DNA from: Ignelater luminosus
Lineage: Eukaryota; Arthropoda; Insecta; Coleoptera; Elateridae
NCBI GenBank assembly: GCA_011009095.1
Contig: VTPC01090704.1
Coordinates: 247,032 to 311,031 of the forward strand
DNA length: 64,000 bases
Direction: 5' to 3'
Of the stretch, positions 23,401 through 35,000 are shown in pieces (positions within the stretch are counted from its first letter, which is position 1; each line of letters begins with the position of its first letter). The position numbers and the translations under genes were made by a program. The notes under the pieces were generated by a model that was not told the origin of the DNA, did no database searches, and saw only the letters and a list, made by a program, of their open reading frames with translations.

Positions 23401-23940
23401 GGCAGTATGTGGAGATAGATCAAGAATTACTATTTGCTTTGTTATTTTAGTGTAAGAATCTCGAGCTTTCTATATGTAATTCAAAGTCTATTTTACTTTT
23501 AATCAATTTTATTGCAAAAACAAAACTCGAATAGTAGTCTCTGAAGTATTTTATTACCAGCATACTTTTGACTGTACATCTGCCTGAAGACTATGGTGTT
23601 GTACCAAGAAGGAAATCACTCCCCATTTCCTTTGAAATCAAAATACGACTTGGACAGTTGGTGGAGTAAGAACCAGTTAGTGAATTGAATATTTGAATAC
23701 TTTGGTTAACTGGAACAAAATACTGTAGCGAAATAATAACATTCATTATTGAAATTCTTTTTATTTTAATTGAATGTTTTTAAGAAAAGATTGGAAATAG
23801 AAATAGCATTTCTTTAGAAATGATTCGAAAAAAAAATTCCGTTTAATTCTTGAAATAAAGGTTTAATTTCAAAATTAAACATATTGGCAGCTTCAAAGAT
23901 CTGAAGTAAGAAAGTGAGCATTGGAACCTCTTACAAATGG
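20416..23940. other. non-coding stretch; GC-balanced island 21770-22290
   Basis: No recognisable gene is seen. A long island at about 21770-22290 has a balanced base composition unlike its flanks. Its two open frames (21935-22129 and 22184-22402) are short and match nothing known, so it is better viewed as possible conserved non-coding DNA. The rest is AT-rich and featureless to inspection. Confidence 0.5.
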
Positions 23941-23944
23941 TATA

Positions 23945-25227
23945 CGAGGGTGGTCTGAAAAGTTTCCGACCTAACAAAGATACAAGACATTTTTCTGAAA
24001 TTTTTTTTTTATTTTTTAACATAGTCTCCTTGTAACTCTACACACTTCTCCCAGCGATGCTCCCATCTCTTTAACCCGTCCAAATAGTACTCGGCATTTT
24101 TCTCTGCAAAATAATTGTTCACGAAGGTGATTGCCTCTTCATTTGACGAAAATCTTTGTCCTCCGAGCGCAATTTTTAGATGGGGGAACAAAAAGACGTC
24201 GCTTGGGGCTAGATCTGGTGAGTAAGGCGGATGGTCAAGCAGTTCTAACCGTAATTCGTGGATTTTCGCCATAGCAACCGCTGAGGTGTGTTGTCTTGGT
24301 GAAACAGGATTTTCTTTTTCTGCAAATGTGGCCGTTTTTTCGCAAGTTCTGCCTTCAGCTTGTCAAGTAATGATGCATAGTATGCTCCTGTAATGGTTTT
24401 TCCTCTTTGAAGATAATCGATTAAAATAACTCCATGACTATCCCAAAAAACAGTCGCCATCACTTTCCCAGCCGAAAAAACAGTTTTTGCTTTTTTTGGA
24501 GCCGGTTCCCCCTTTGCAGTCCACTGTTTGGCCTGTATTTTTGTTTCGGGCGTATAATGGTGTATCCAAGTTTCATCTACAGTAATTAATCGGCGCCAAA
24601 ACTCGGATTTATTTCGCCTAAACTGCGCCAAAAGAGCGTTGGAAATATTCATTCGAACACGTTTTTGGTCTAACGTGAGCAAACGCGGCACCCAACGCGC
24701 GGACAGCTTTCTCATGCCTAAATGTTGATTTAATATGTGACAAACACGTTCTTTTGACATGTTCATAACATCTGCTATCTCTCTCACTTTAATTCGGCGG
24801 TCGTCTAGCACCATTTGGTGAACTTTGGCGATGTTTTCGTCGGTAGTTGCAGTTTTTGGACGTCCCGAACGTTCATCGTCTCCCAAGCTCTTACGGCCAC
24901 GTTTAAATTCAGCAGCCCAAAATTTCACTGTGGTAAATGATGGTGCAGAGTCCCCATACACAGAATCCAACTCATCTTTTATTTGCGAAGGCGTATTGCC
25001 TTTCAAAAACAAATATTTAATGACAGCTCGATACTCGATTTTGTCCATTTTCACAAAAAAAACTCACATCAACTCACTCAAACGACTGTTACATAAAAAC
25101 TGCGCGTTCAGAATGGCTGAAACTTTGGTGAGTAACTGTCAACAAATGAACAACGAAATTCAGTAGCTTTTATTTACGAGTGCTGCCATCTTCACGTTGA
25201 GGTCGGAAACTTTTCAGACCACTCTCG
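23945..25227 (-). mobile_element. full-length mariner element, nearly intact
   Basis: The 28-bp terminal inverted repeats (23945-23972 and 25200-25227) start CGAGGGTGGTCTGAAAAGTT and CGAGAGTGGTCTGAAAAGTT and differ at one position. TA flanks both ends (23943-23944 and 25228-25229). The length is 1283 bp. The transposase on the minus strand is complete apart from one small deletion, making this the best-preserved mariner gene in the window. Confidence 0.95.
24009..25054 (-). pseudogene. mariner transposase pseudogene with one short deletion
   Basis: The frame starts at 25054 (MKMDKIEYRAVIKYLFLKGN; an internal ATG at 25048 is an alternative start). It shows the helix-turn-helix region (GDSAPSFTTVKFWAAEFKRG) and the linker RRIKVREIADVMNMSKERV. 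The first catalytic aspartate is in VDETWIHHYTPET and the second in FHQDN. Right after that aspartate the frame breaks: comparison with relatives shows that about ten bases coding APAH-like residues are missing near 24285. The C-terminal part then continues in another frame from MAKIHELRLELLDHPPYSPD, keeping the third aspartate in APSDVFLFP. It ends at the natural stop 24009-24011 after CVELQGDYVKK. All three catalytic aspartates survive, so a single lesion accounts for inactivation. The N-terminal portion resembles irritans-type mariners; that subfamily label is tentative. Confidence 0.93.
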
Positions 25228-25231
25228 TAGT

Positions 25232-26570
25232 AAACTCTTCTCGGTTTGGTAATCTAAAGTCTTACTACCTGTGATTGAATTCTTGAATTGGTTTTGATGT
25301 GAGCTCCAATGGTTAAGTAAAGAGGAGTAAAATACTTTGCAAAGCTACTCAGACTTAATTGCAGAAATTGCAGACTTGTAGATTTTAATTGAATCCTTGA
25401 AGCGGATTTGATTTTTATCTTTTTGTGTCATACCTGTACTTATTTGAACCCTAGAAGTGTATTTGACCCCTCTTATTGAGGTGGTATGATTGTGTCCTTC
25501 AGAAGCGGAATTGTTCTTTGTCTAGCGAAATACGAGTGGATGTCTTGGATAGTGCAAGACATCCTACTTGAATTAGTTCCTGCGAGTGTTATTGTAATAA
25601 TTTAAGTTCTTGAAACGATGTAGTTGTTTGACTTTCTACAAAGCAAAACGGAGGAACATAAATTCTTAGCCTTACTGATTCTTACACAGGGCATCGTGTT
25701 TCTCCTACAAGCGGTTACGTTATTAGGTTAGTGTAAATAAAGATTGGTCTGCAACTCCCTTTTCTTTGGTGTTGGTGGTAGGAATTAATAACGACGATTA
25801 AGGTGTTGGCAAATGATGCGACTATTTGAAAAAGAATAGTGATGAAGAAAATGTATTTACATCTTCTCCCTTTTTGGGTTGAAGAAGAATTCTTCTTTGG
25901 TCGACCATGAATTAATGTTTCTCTGGTGGTTAGGAGAAAATGTTTTCCCACGAAGTGTGGTGACAGAATGGTGCCCGATCTACAGTGCGGTCCTGCTGTA
26001 AGGTTAAAGGAACATGCCTTCCATGGTTGTCTGTCGAGATGATGGTCATTGAGTCTATAAATGCTGGTTTCTCTTTTCGTAGGACAATGACGGACTAGTG
26101 TATCAAAGTGATGGATAGAAGGACTATTCTATAGACTTGTTCAAGAAACTAACACGATTATGTTATCCCTGCAGAGGATAACCAGCTTCAGTCATCCTGC
26201 TAGTGTAAGATCTTGAATACTGCCAATGAGTAGAAACAGATTAAAATAAAACAAAACAATTTAATGCATTAAATTTATTTGCAAATTTGTTGACGCTTAA
26301 ACTCATCGAAAGGACGTTTCTAACTTGTACAATAGAACAATTGGATGTGGAACAAGCTGTCATAAAGGCATTTTGGTTGGGAGTATTTTATAGTGTGGGC
26401 TGTAGCAAAAGCCGATGTCATAAACTGGCACACCACCGCATCGATCACCTTGTACTTTGGATAGATGCCATTCATTTCAGGAACCATTGGTTGTATAGAG
26501 ATGACATTTTAAACGTTGGTGTGAATTTCAGGTGATCGAGACACTGCAGATTGTTAAAGGACTCAACCTG
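25232..26570. other. non-coding stretch without recognisable gene
   Basis: No recognisable gene is seen. A minus frame at 25715-25951 and a plus frame at 26287-26535 (82 codons) have ordinary composition but no known motif and are unsupported as genes. Confidence 0.45.
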
Positions 26571-26571
26571 A

Positions 26572-27105
26572 TTTGTGTTTGTATTTAGTTCTAAGAAGGC
26601 TAATGAAAGGCGCAGCCCGACGTATGTTCGTATTTATTTCTTTTAAGAATTAAAGAGGACAAAGTTTAATATTGGGCCACCACTGGTGGCCTGTGATTGG
26701 TTGTATTATGACTCATGCTTCTTTTCAATTTTCTTAGAAAACTTGACCATCACCATTTATACGTAGCTCTTTTGAGAAGGTTAATAGAGCGAAAAACCCA
26801 AAATAGAGTCACCGTTAGTGGCTGTGATTTGTTGCGATACGATCTGTGTTTTTCTTCGATTATTTTAAGAAAGTAAATAAAGAGCTAAAGCTTACCCTTG
26901 TTCGCCTTTAACTTTCCTAAGAAAGGTTAATAAAGAACGAAGACCAATTTGGTTGGTCGCAGTACAACCCGTGTTTGCTTCTAGCTCTATTAAAAAGATA
27001 TTAAAGGCAAAATCAGATTTTGATTGGGCGCTGCCTCACCCATGTTCCTACGTAGTTCTTTTAAGAAGGCTAACAAAAGGCAAGACTGAATTCGTTTTCA
27101 AAAAA
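26572..27105 (+). repeat. dispersed composite repeat, locus B
   Basis: About eight irregular tandem units carry variants of TGTTTGTATTTAGCTCTTTT followed by AAGAAGGTTAATAAAG. Landmarks fall near 26574, 26625, 26714, 26755, 26842, 26896, 26968 and 27040. Between some units is a GGCCACCACTGGTGGCCTGT or TCACCGTTAGTGGCTGTGAT spacer. This is the longest run of the family in the window. Confidence 0.7.
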
Positions 27106-27109
27106 GCCA

Positions 27110-29700
27110 CTTTGGTTTAGACGATATTTAAGGAATAGTCTTGATCTTCATTCAATGAATCAATTTATATGTCAATCTTAATTAAAAGTAAATGAGTAAA
27201 TAACAAATGTAAACAGTCGTTCAGTAGATCATTTCATCCTGGCCGTACTGTAAAAGATAAACAGAAAAGGTAAGTTAAGACACTACTGGAAATAACATGA
27301 ATCAAATAGTAGTCTAATAGTTAAGTTTCTCATTTACTTTAACTTTTAACAAAATAGTTAATTTGACTCCTTAAGAGGTTGTTGATTCTTAGTAACTGTG
27401 AAAACCAGATTGGATGTTCGAAAAACAAGAAACGCTGAAAATGCGAAATTGAGGATTTTGCTGATATTTGCAAATGACAGAATTATCGTTTTATTCCGCG
27501 TAATAAATGACCTTCAGTATACCAGCTGATTATTCTGACTTCTTCAGCTTCATTAAACTGCGTAGCGGAAGTCTGCTAATAAACCACAGTCTTTTGTCGC
27601 TGCGTTAGCCGCTGCTACATTCGGTTTTTGAAAGAATTAAAACGGATAATGACTACTGATTAACTTAACTAATGTTTGAAATACTAAAGATAAAAACAAC
27701 ACTATATGTAAAATTTATTAATACAAATAAATTTAACGATTTATCTTTCTAAATAAATGCCATGTACTCGTATATAATGTGCAAAAGAATTTTTTAGTTA
27801 ATGTTTTTGTTGACTGATAAGAAAGATTATAACCATCTTTTTTTATAAATTGAATAGTTAATTAAGACGGAAATTAATTGGATCTGAAAAATTCAAATAT
27901 AAATGCAATTTTTTGTTTAGTATAGTCCAATCGTTTTGATTGTCAAAAAATTAGTTTTTGTGTGATGATCTTTTAATAATGGTATGAGTTTTATGCTTTG
28001 ATGTCCATAAAATTAATGAAAGACAAAAAGGCGTTCTGCAATGGTTTCATATATTTTTATTAAATTGATTTTTTCTTCCGGTTATGATTAAAAAAAAGTT
28101 AACAATTATTGTTTATTCTTTTAACAAAAACTACAGTGATCTTGATTAAATGAATTTTATAAAAATAACCTTTAGAGAGTTGCTTGTGAAATATTAAAAA
28201 TGATACAAATTCAATTAAAAGTGGTTATTTAGAGGGGGATGGCAATTGCAAATTTCAACGGTATTGTCACTAAAAATAACAAATTAATCGAGTCTTTTAA
28301 ATAAATATTTTACCGTTTTATTATTTCTTTAACAATTACCATTCGGAAAACAAGTGTTTCTTTACGGTTAACAGTTTTATTATCTTGTCTTTTCCTTGAA
28401 TCAGATATTTACAAATATTTCAGAAATTTAATGTAGTATAAAATTTCCACGAGTATAATGACGATTCTATAACTATAATGGCGTGAAGGTTAAATAATGA
28501 AACACAAAACGTTACAATTATTATTTTTTAATATCATCATTAATTACACATTCCAGGTGAATTCAAAACCACGGAACTAAATTATTTAATCTAGATTTAG
28601 GTGAAACAAATTTGAATAAATTCTACGGTATAATTGATGACAAATTACAACTTAATACTTAATAACTTCTGGGTACCCCACATACATTATTTCTAATTGA
28701 TGCATTTGTATAAAGTCGTAAATTTTATCTTACCTCAAAATCCAGACTGCGTTTTACCATTTGCATTAATGTTACTGTACATAAAGTAGCAGGTTTTTTG
28801 AATTATTTTCTACCTCGGGGTTACCAATATTACAGTTATTATCCAGTGTGAGCTAAAAATGCGAAGAGATAATAGAAATAAGTACTTGCATAAGCGAAAC
28901 GGTGTAAGACTGTAAGATGCTCTATAATTCACAAATAACTGCTTCTGTATTTGCATTTTTATTTTTCTTCACGTTATTTTTCTCTTTGAATTTTTAAAAT
29001 CCGTTTTTTATGTCTTAAAACATCTTTTAATCTTTCTTTCTTATACAATAAGAATATTTATAAATATAATTGAAATAATTTATTACAAACATAAAATAAA
29101 GAAGAGATTACATCACTTTTCATAAAATTTTCGCGTATAATGTCGTAGCGAAAAAGAAAATTTAATATGGAAGAAGCAAATTGTACATGTCACTGGCGCA
29201 GGTGGCCATTGTACAAAGTAATCCCCACTGTTCTTGGGAACTTCTTAAGCGCGCGACAAAAAAATCCCTTATTAAAATACTTTTCAAAGGTCTCTAGGGA
29301 TTCAAGAGCTGCTATAGTCGTTGTTTTAAGCTCATTTTGTAATTTTGTGCCTACAGCATATCGCAGATTGTGCGGTCTTACGTAACGTTTATGAAGGAAA
29401 TTCGTCTGCAGGTTATTCAATATTTTTTAAGGGATTATAAAAAAAAATGCAAATTGAGATTAATTTTCTTTTAATAACCAACTTTTTCTCCAAAATGACA
29501 AAGGGATTTTATTTTATAATTAAATAAAAATATTTCAGGGCAAGTTAAGCACGGAACAATTCTTTTTAAAATAATCCCCTAATATCAGTTTTTATATTAC
29601 ACCCGTGCTTTTGTTTATTTTTATTTAATTTTTTATACAGGATAATTATTTAAACATTAATGTAGTCTTTCCTATTTTTCCTCTACGCACCTTATTTGTT
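27110..29700. other. AT-rich stretch without recognisable gene
   Basis: Strongly AT-rich with homopolymer A and T runs. A pair of overlapping small frames on opposite strands (29167-29385 and 29190-29420) sits in a locally GC-balanced patch, but neither resembles a known family. Confidence 0.5.
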
Positions 29701-29958
29701 GGTATACAGGGTGATTCTGAAATAAAGGGTATCCTCTTAAAGGTGGATAGCGGTGTGATAGTACATACATTTGCGATAAAAAACGGTAGGTAAAAATTGC
29801 ATAGTTTCCGAGAAAAAGACTTTTGAAATTTAGTCGCTAAGCCAAGCCGGTCCTGCTCTCATACTTTTACTTAAGTAAAAATCGATAGGGGTTGACTGAC
29901 CCTCCTTGTCATTGGCAGATAGCTATTTACAGGTGTGAAAAAATTTAAAGTGAGCGAG

Positions 29959-30970
29959 ATGTTTTCCACTCAAGAGTTGGTAGACATAACTTTAATGTAT
30001 GGAGAATGTCATTATAATGTAAAAGCGACAAAACGACTGTACGCCGATCGTTTTCCACAACGAAGACAGCCTTCGCGGAATACAATACTGCAAACGATAG
30101 GCCGTGGACAAGAACGAGCACCACATTTTCTTCAAGCGGAAGAAGATGTATTAGATATGATTAATGAAGATCCTACAATAAGTACCCACGGTATCGCACG
30201 CGACGTGAACGTTTCCCAAGCAACAGCGCATCGGATATTAAAGTCGTACTTATTACATCCCTATCACGTACAACGGGTTCAGCATTTAACTGAAAATGAC
30301 TGCGCCGAGACGAACATTTTGTGAGTGGTTTCAACAAAAAAAAATGCAACAACAGGAATTTGTAGAAAAAGTACTGTTTACGGATGAGTACGGTATCTTA
30401 AATTTTCATAACGTACATTATTGGAATGACGCTAATCCTCACCTGATTAGAGAAAATAAATTTCAATGGCGGTTTTCTATTAATGTGCTGTGTGGCATTT
30501 TAGGAGACACATTGTTTGGACCATTTATTTTACCACAGCGGTTAAACGGAGACACGTATCTGGAATTTCTAGAAAACAGGTTGCCAGATATGTTGGATGA
30601 TACACCTCTAGAAACTCGTAGGCATATTTATTACATGCATGACGGAGCCCCTCCGCATACTAGCGTACGTGTGCAGGGCTATTTGAACGAAATGTTTCCC
30701 CATCGGTGGATTGGTCGCAATGGTCCCGTACGCTGGCCTGCTCGTAGTCCTGACATAAATCCTCCGGACTACTTCTTGTGGGGTCACATGAAGTCTGTTG
30801 TATATCGCACGGAAGTCGAAAACGCGGAAGACCTTCAACAACGCATTTTAGCAGCAACCGCAGAAATTCGCAATACAGCTGGAATATTTACTCGTGTGCC
30901 TAACAGTTTTCACCGACGCATAGAGGCTTGTCTTCAGGTCGACGGTGGTCATTTTCAACATTTGTTGTAA
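29959..30970 (+). pseudogene. DD41D transposase, one-base insertion
   Basis: The start is the ATG at 29959 (MFSTQELVDITLMYGE); a GTG eight codons upstream is in frame but less likely. The N-terminal half holds a helix-turn-helix of the DUF4817 type found in insect transposons (NVKATKRLYADRFPQRR), then a second one (TISTHGIARDVNVSQATAHR). One extra G near 30308 breaks the frame at TENDCA. The next frame resumes at RRTFCEWFQQKKMQQQ. Catalytic aspartates lie in VLFTDEYGI, YYMHDGAPPH and NPPDYFLWGH, with 41 residues between the last two. The C-terminus FQHLL plus stop is the normal family end. Corrected length is 336 codons. With one base as the only visible lesion, this copy is young or was recently active. 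Confidence 0.92.
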
Positions 30971-32040
30971 TATTTTGGTAAGTTGCCCGTCTTTCAGCGA
31001 CCTTCATTTTACTATTGAAATATGTTTTTAGAAAAAGAAATTGGAAGTACCTAGTTGTTAGGGTAAAGCCGGTGCCTTTGAAAGAAGCAGGTACCAAATA
31101 TTTAATCTCCAAGAAAACGTTCTGACGAGAAACCTTTTTATAATTCTCGCTCTTTTGGATTAAGAAGTGAACATGATGGGGGGTAAAATAAAGTTGCTGT
31201 ACTTGCTTAGTTGACAGACTTACTATTTACTACTTGCTCGAGATAAAAGAAGGCGATAGCTTATGTTAAAAGGAACCGCTATTTCGCCGAAAGCATGGTA
31301 AACACACCAAACCTTTCTCGCACTTTAAACGCTTATAATAGTTTTTCTGGTTTCTACAATGCCATAAATAACCTATGGACACGTTTATAACATTTATTTT
31401 TTGATCTGTAAACGGAAAAATATTAAAATTTTACTGTAAAATTCCGAAGAACCAAAAACTTCAATAAGCATTATGCTACATAAATAAAAATTGGTTGATT
31501 TTATGGAATTGAGTTAAATACAGAAGCGATAATTAGTAGTATCTTCCATAATGTTTTCTATTCAAATGACTAAATAATAATAAGGAATTAGAATGTTGCT
31601 TGCGAGACTGGAGTCTAATTGCTCGTGACATAAATTATGCTATTATCTTTTTACTGTCTTAATACATTTCAACACCCTGCCTGTTAAACATATCACAATT
31701 TCTTTGATCTCCTCAACTTCAGATTTAAGAAGGGAAAGTTGAAAATGTTCAGGGGGTAGCTTATGATGGCATTTATTGTTCATTGTGCTACTACACCTGC
31801 GTTAGTTCAAAGAAAATAGGCATGTCTGGCAAATTTTCATTCTTGCACTACAATGATTTTACAACAACCGTAAATCTCCTTAACTTTCACTTTTTACTCC
31901 GAAGGCGAGAATACAAAGAACACTTTCCTTTTTCTAACCAGAGGCGGCTTCAGTATTTAATATTTTGGAAAATTGTGAAAATTTTCAACTTTCACGGAGC
32001 CACTTCGTTTCTTCATTTTTTGTCTTCTTTTAGCCTCACT
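30971..32040 (+). other. long 3' arm of the DD41D element
   Basis: About 1.07 kb separates the transposase stop from the right terminal repeat. No open frame or motif is recognised; a 106-codon plus frame at 31783-32103 runs through the terminal repeat and is probably chance. It could be an element-specific untranslated arm or an old insertion. No nested terminal repeats or target duplication were found. Confidence 0.5.
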
Positions 32041-32089
32041 TATCACCTATTAAAAGAATACCCTTTATTTCAGAATCACCCTGTATATG

Positions 32090-35000
32090 GACTAAGACAT
32101 TAAACTGTAGATAGATCGCCCAATTGATTCTTAACCATGGACATTTTGTTTAAGATGAGCAGAAGATATATAAAGATTGTCATTAGCCTAAATAAGCAGT
32201 TCAATGCTATTAGATTTTGAAGAGTTTTTGGAGAAGTACATGTAAAACGAAATGACGTTTCTTCGTTAGTGTATACGAATTGGAGGCCATATTCGTGTTT
32301 GCCTCAACTGATGCTTCTAAAGTATAGAACTATCAGCTTTCTAAGGAGCAAGTTATATCACCACTTGCATATAGCATACACTCATACATTTGGACACTGG
32401 ACTGCCCAATGAAAATTAATGATGATGACCCTACTAACCTAACCATCGTGATCTTCCAGATTGGCGCGCTATGAACTTTCTGAAGTTTAAGAAATCTAGG
32501 TGATAATTATGCTCGTCGATGATATCCCAATCAGGGAAAAAGCTTTCGAGAATTGTAAAACTTTCCAAAGCAGAACTCAATCAGCAATTAAAGAACGATG
32601 TTTCATCATTTTGAAGAATTGAGTAACATTCAGAATTTTGTTGTAAGAATTGTCATTGTTAAAAATCAAGATCATGGTTTTAGGATAAACGATGATTGAT
32701 TTTGTTCAATTTTTCTCTTCAAGAAATTTGAGAGATTACAATGAGATATGGTACAAAAGCTTGAGATGTTGGTTTTTACTCTGGGTAACAAGGATATTAA
32801 TCTGATATGAACTTTTGGCATCATTGTTGAGCCGAAGAATGAAGAAGCTTTGCGTTAGCGATGAAAGGAAGCAATTGGAAAAATCTCTAGTATTATACTG
32901 TGCAGGTATAGAAACAACTGAAAAACGTTAGTTGGGTCTGTTATACAGATGAATTTGAGTTTATAAAACCAAAGGAAAAGCAACATCAAAACTACTTAAT
33001 TATAGTTCAAATCATTGTGTTGTCAATTAAACACTATTAAATGTAAAATTAACTGATTCTACACTCTTGGTGGTAAGCTTTGCTCACAAAGTTACTAACA
33101 TTTTGGAAATTGTATGCAAACAAAAATGCAACAATTAATAATTTCCATTTTTTATTGCAGCCAAAATTATTTGATTTAACATTAAACAATAGTTATTATC
33201 CAAAAAATAAAGGTTAGTTAATTCCTTTAGAAGGTTTTGAATAAACAGATCGTTGAAAATTTAATAAGCTCATTTAATGTATCGGGAATGTAAATTCCCA
33301 TGGAGTTCTGAGTGACGCAAATAGAAATTAAAAATGCTTGTTGCGCATCAGTCTTCCATAAACTACTCATTTTCTCTAATTCATGTTAGGAACTAATAAA
33401 ATTTTATGATAATTTGGCATTAAAAATCTCATTGACGTATAATAAGAACAATGAACACCGTTACACAAAAGGTGTTGTTAGATAACTATCTAATTCAAAA
33501 GATTATCATTGTCACGGAATTGAAAAGGTTACAATCGGATGGGTCGGTTTATGTTTGAGTTAATAGAAGGCAATAAATCTATACAGCAACCCATTTTAAA
33601 TGGTCCATTTGATACTTTCAAGGCGTGTGGTGGTCAGTGAAAATGAGTTTATATTAAAAGCTGCTAACAGAAGCGTATTAGGAAACAATTTTAGATATAA
33701 TGCGATTTTAAAGTTATACAATTTACTTTAGAATTAGAAGTATATGAAAAATCATCCTTGTTAATTTCAATAAGATAATAAATTGCTTTCACATATACAA
33801 TATCAGTAACTATAAATTAATTTTCTGCTTTGTCGTGAGACACCCACATATTAAACAGTTAACGTAGGTTGTATCCTTTTATCCCTATTTTTCCAAGTTC
33901 TTGGTAATACCAAGAGTCCAACTCTGGTCTTACGTTAACTACAATGGCTCACAACTAAATCTCTACAGCAAAGAGGAGTGGACATTTGACCACCCTGCTA
34001 GTTAGGGCATAAATAAAGTATTATCTGCGGTAAGTACCTACATTTGCACAATTGCTGGAGACCGGTTAGACGAGTGGACAACTTATCAGTTGGTTTACTG
34101 TGACAGCCCACTGTAACTATTAGACATTTTGACGGCGTTATATTAAGGTTAGCTTTAGGGCAGATGTATATGCTCGACAGCTAAGATCGATTATGGAAGC
34201 TGCGGGATGTCTTTCAGGATGACCACTGGGCATTTAGAGCATTGTTAGCGGTTGCAATTCGAGCACGCGTTATCTGAGTGAGTCATCAAGCATCAGCTGC
34301 AGGATTTGTGTTAATATAGTGTTCCGATTTATTAAGTGGAAAATTTAAGGATACCTTGACTTTTATTTATAAACTAAATGTGACCTTCATAAACATTTAC
34401 AGAAACATGACAAATTTTTTGTTCTTTTTAAACGGTTCATAAAGTTGGGTTAAAACATTTATTCTGGTAAGATATTATTTTCCATTGCAGTTGCTTCCTA
34501 CTGCGTTTTCCGTGGGCGCTAGAGATCGTTTCTCTGCCTTTAATTGATTTTCAAATGATTACATTGAATTTTATTAAGAAAAGACTTTTTGATATTATTT
34601 ATTCTCTTGTGTCTAATTTTTTTTATTATAAATCTGAAATTTATTTCAACATTAAAGTGTCTTGCGTTTCCTTTACATAGCATTTGTTCAACTAATACAA
34701 GATAAAAAACAAAGATTTATTTTGCTGTTCTCATTTATAACTGTGTAATTTTTTGTTCTTCTACAAAAGAAACTAAACGACTAAAAAATTAACAAGCAAT
34801 AAAAGAATTGAATGCATTAGCTTCGGATGTACTCACCAGAGATTTTAGTTTTTGTCATTTTTTTTCGCATAATTATTAGTTATAAATTATTTAGGGTAAT
34901 ATTGTATTGACTATGCAACAATTTTATAAAACAATTGCATAGGATATTTTTGGTTGGCGTAGGCGTTTAGTCTGCTAAAGTCACCAATACGCAGGTCGTA

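Larger units (their letters stand above)
29707..32083 (+). mobile_element. DD41D Tc1/mariner element, 2.4 kb
   Basis: Terminal inverted repeats start CAGGGTGATTCTGAAATAAA at 29707 and, read inward, at 32083. They match perfectly for 26 bp and imperfectly for about 15 more. TATA flanks both ends, so the exact border within TATA is ambiguous. The enclosed transposase (29959-30970) has catalytic spacing DD41D. At 2377 bp the element is longer than the 1.3-1.6 kb usual for Tc1/mariner; the excess lies 3' of the gene. The rosa/Visitor-like DD41D group is the likely home, named from memory and unconfirmed. Confidence 0.9.

Noticed and set aside
30608-30857. Overlapping minus-strand open frames within the DD41D transposase.
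   Set aside because: Antisense shadows of the real transposase frame.
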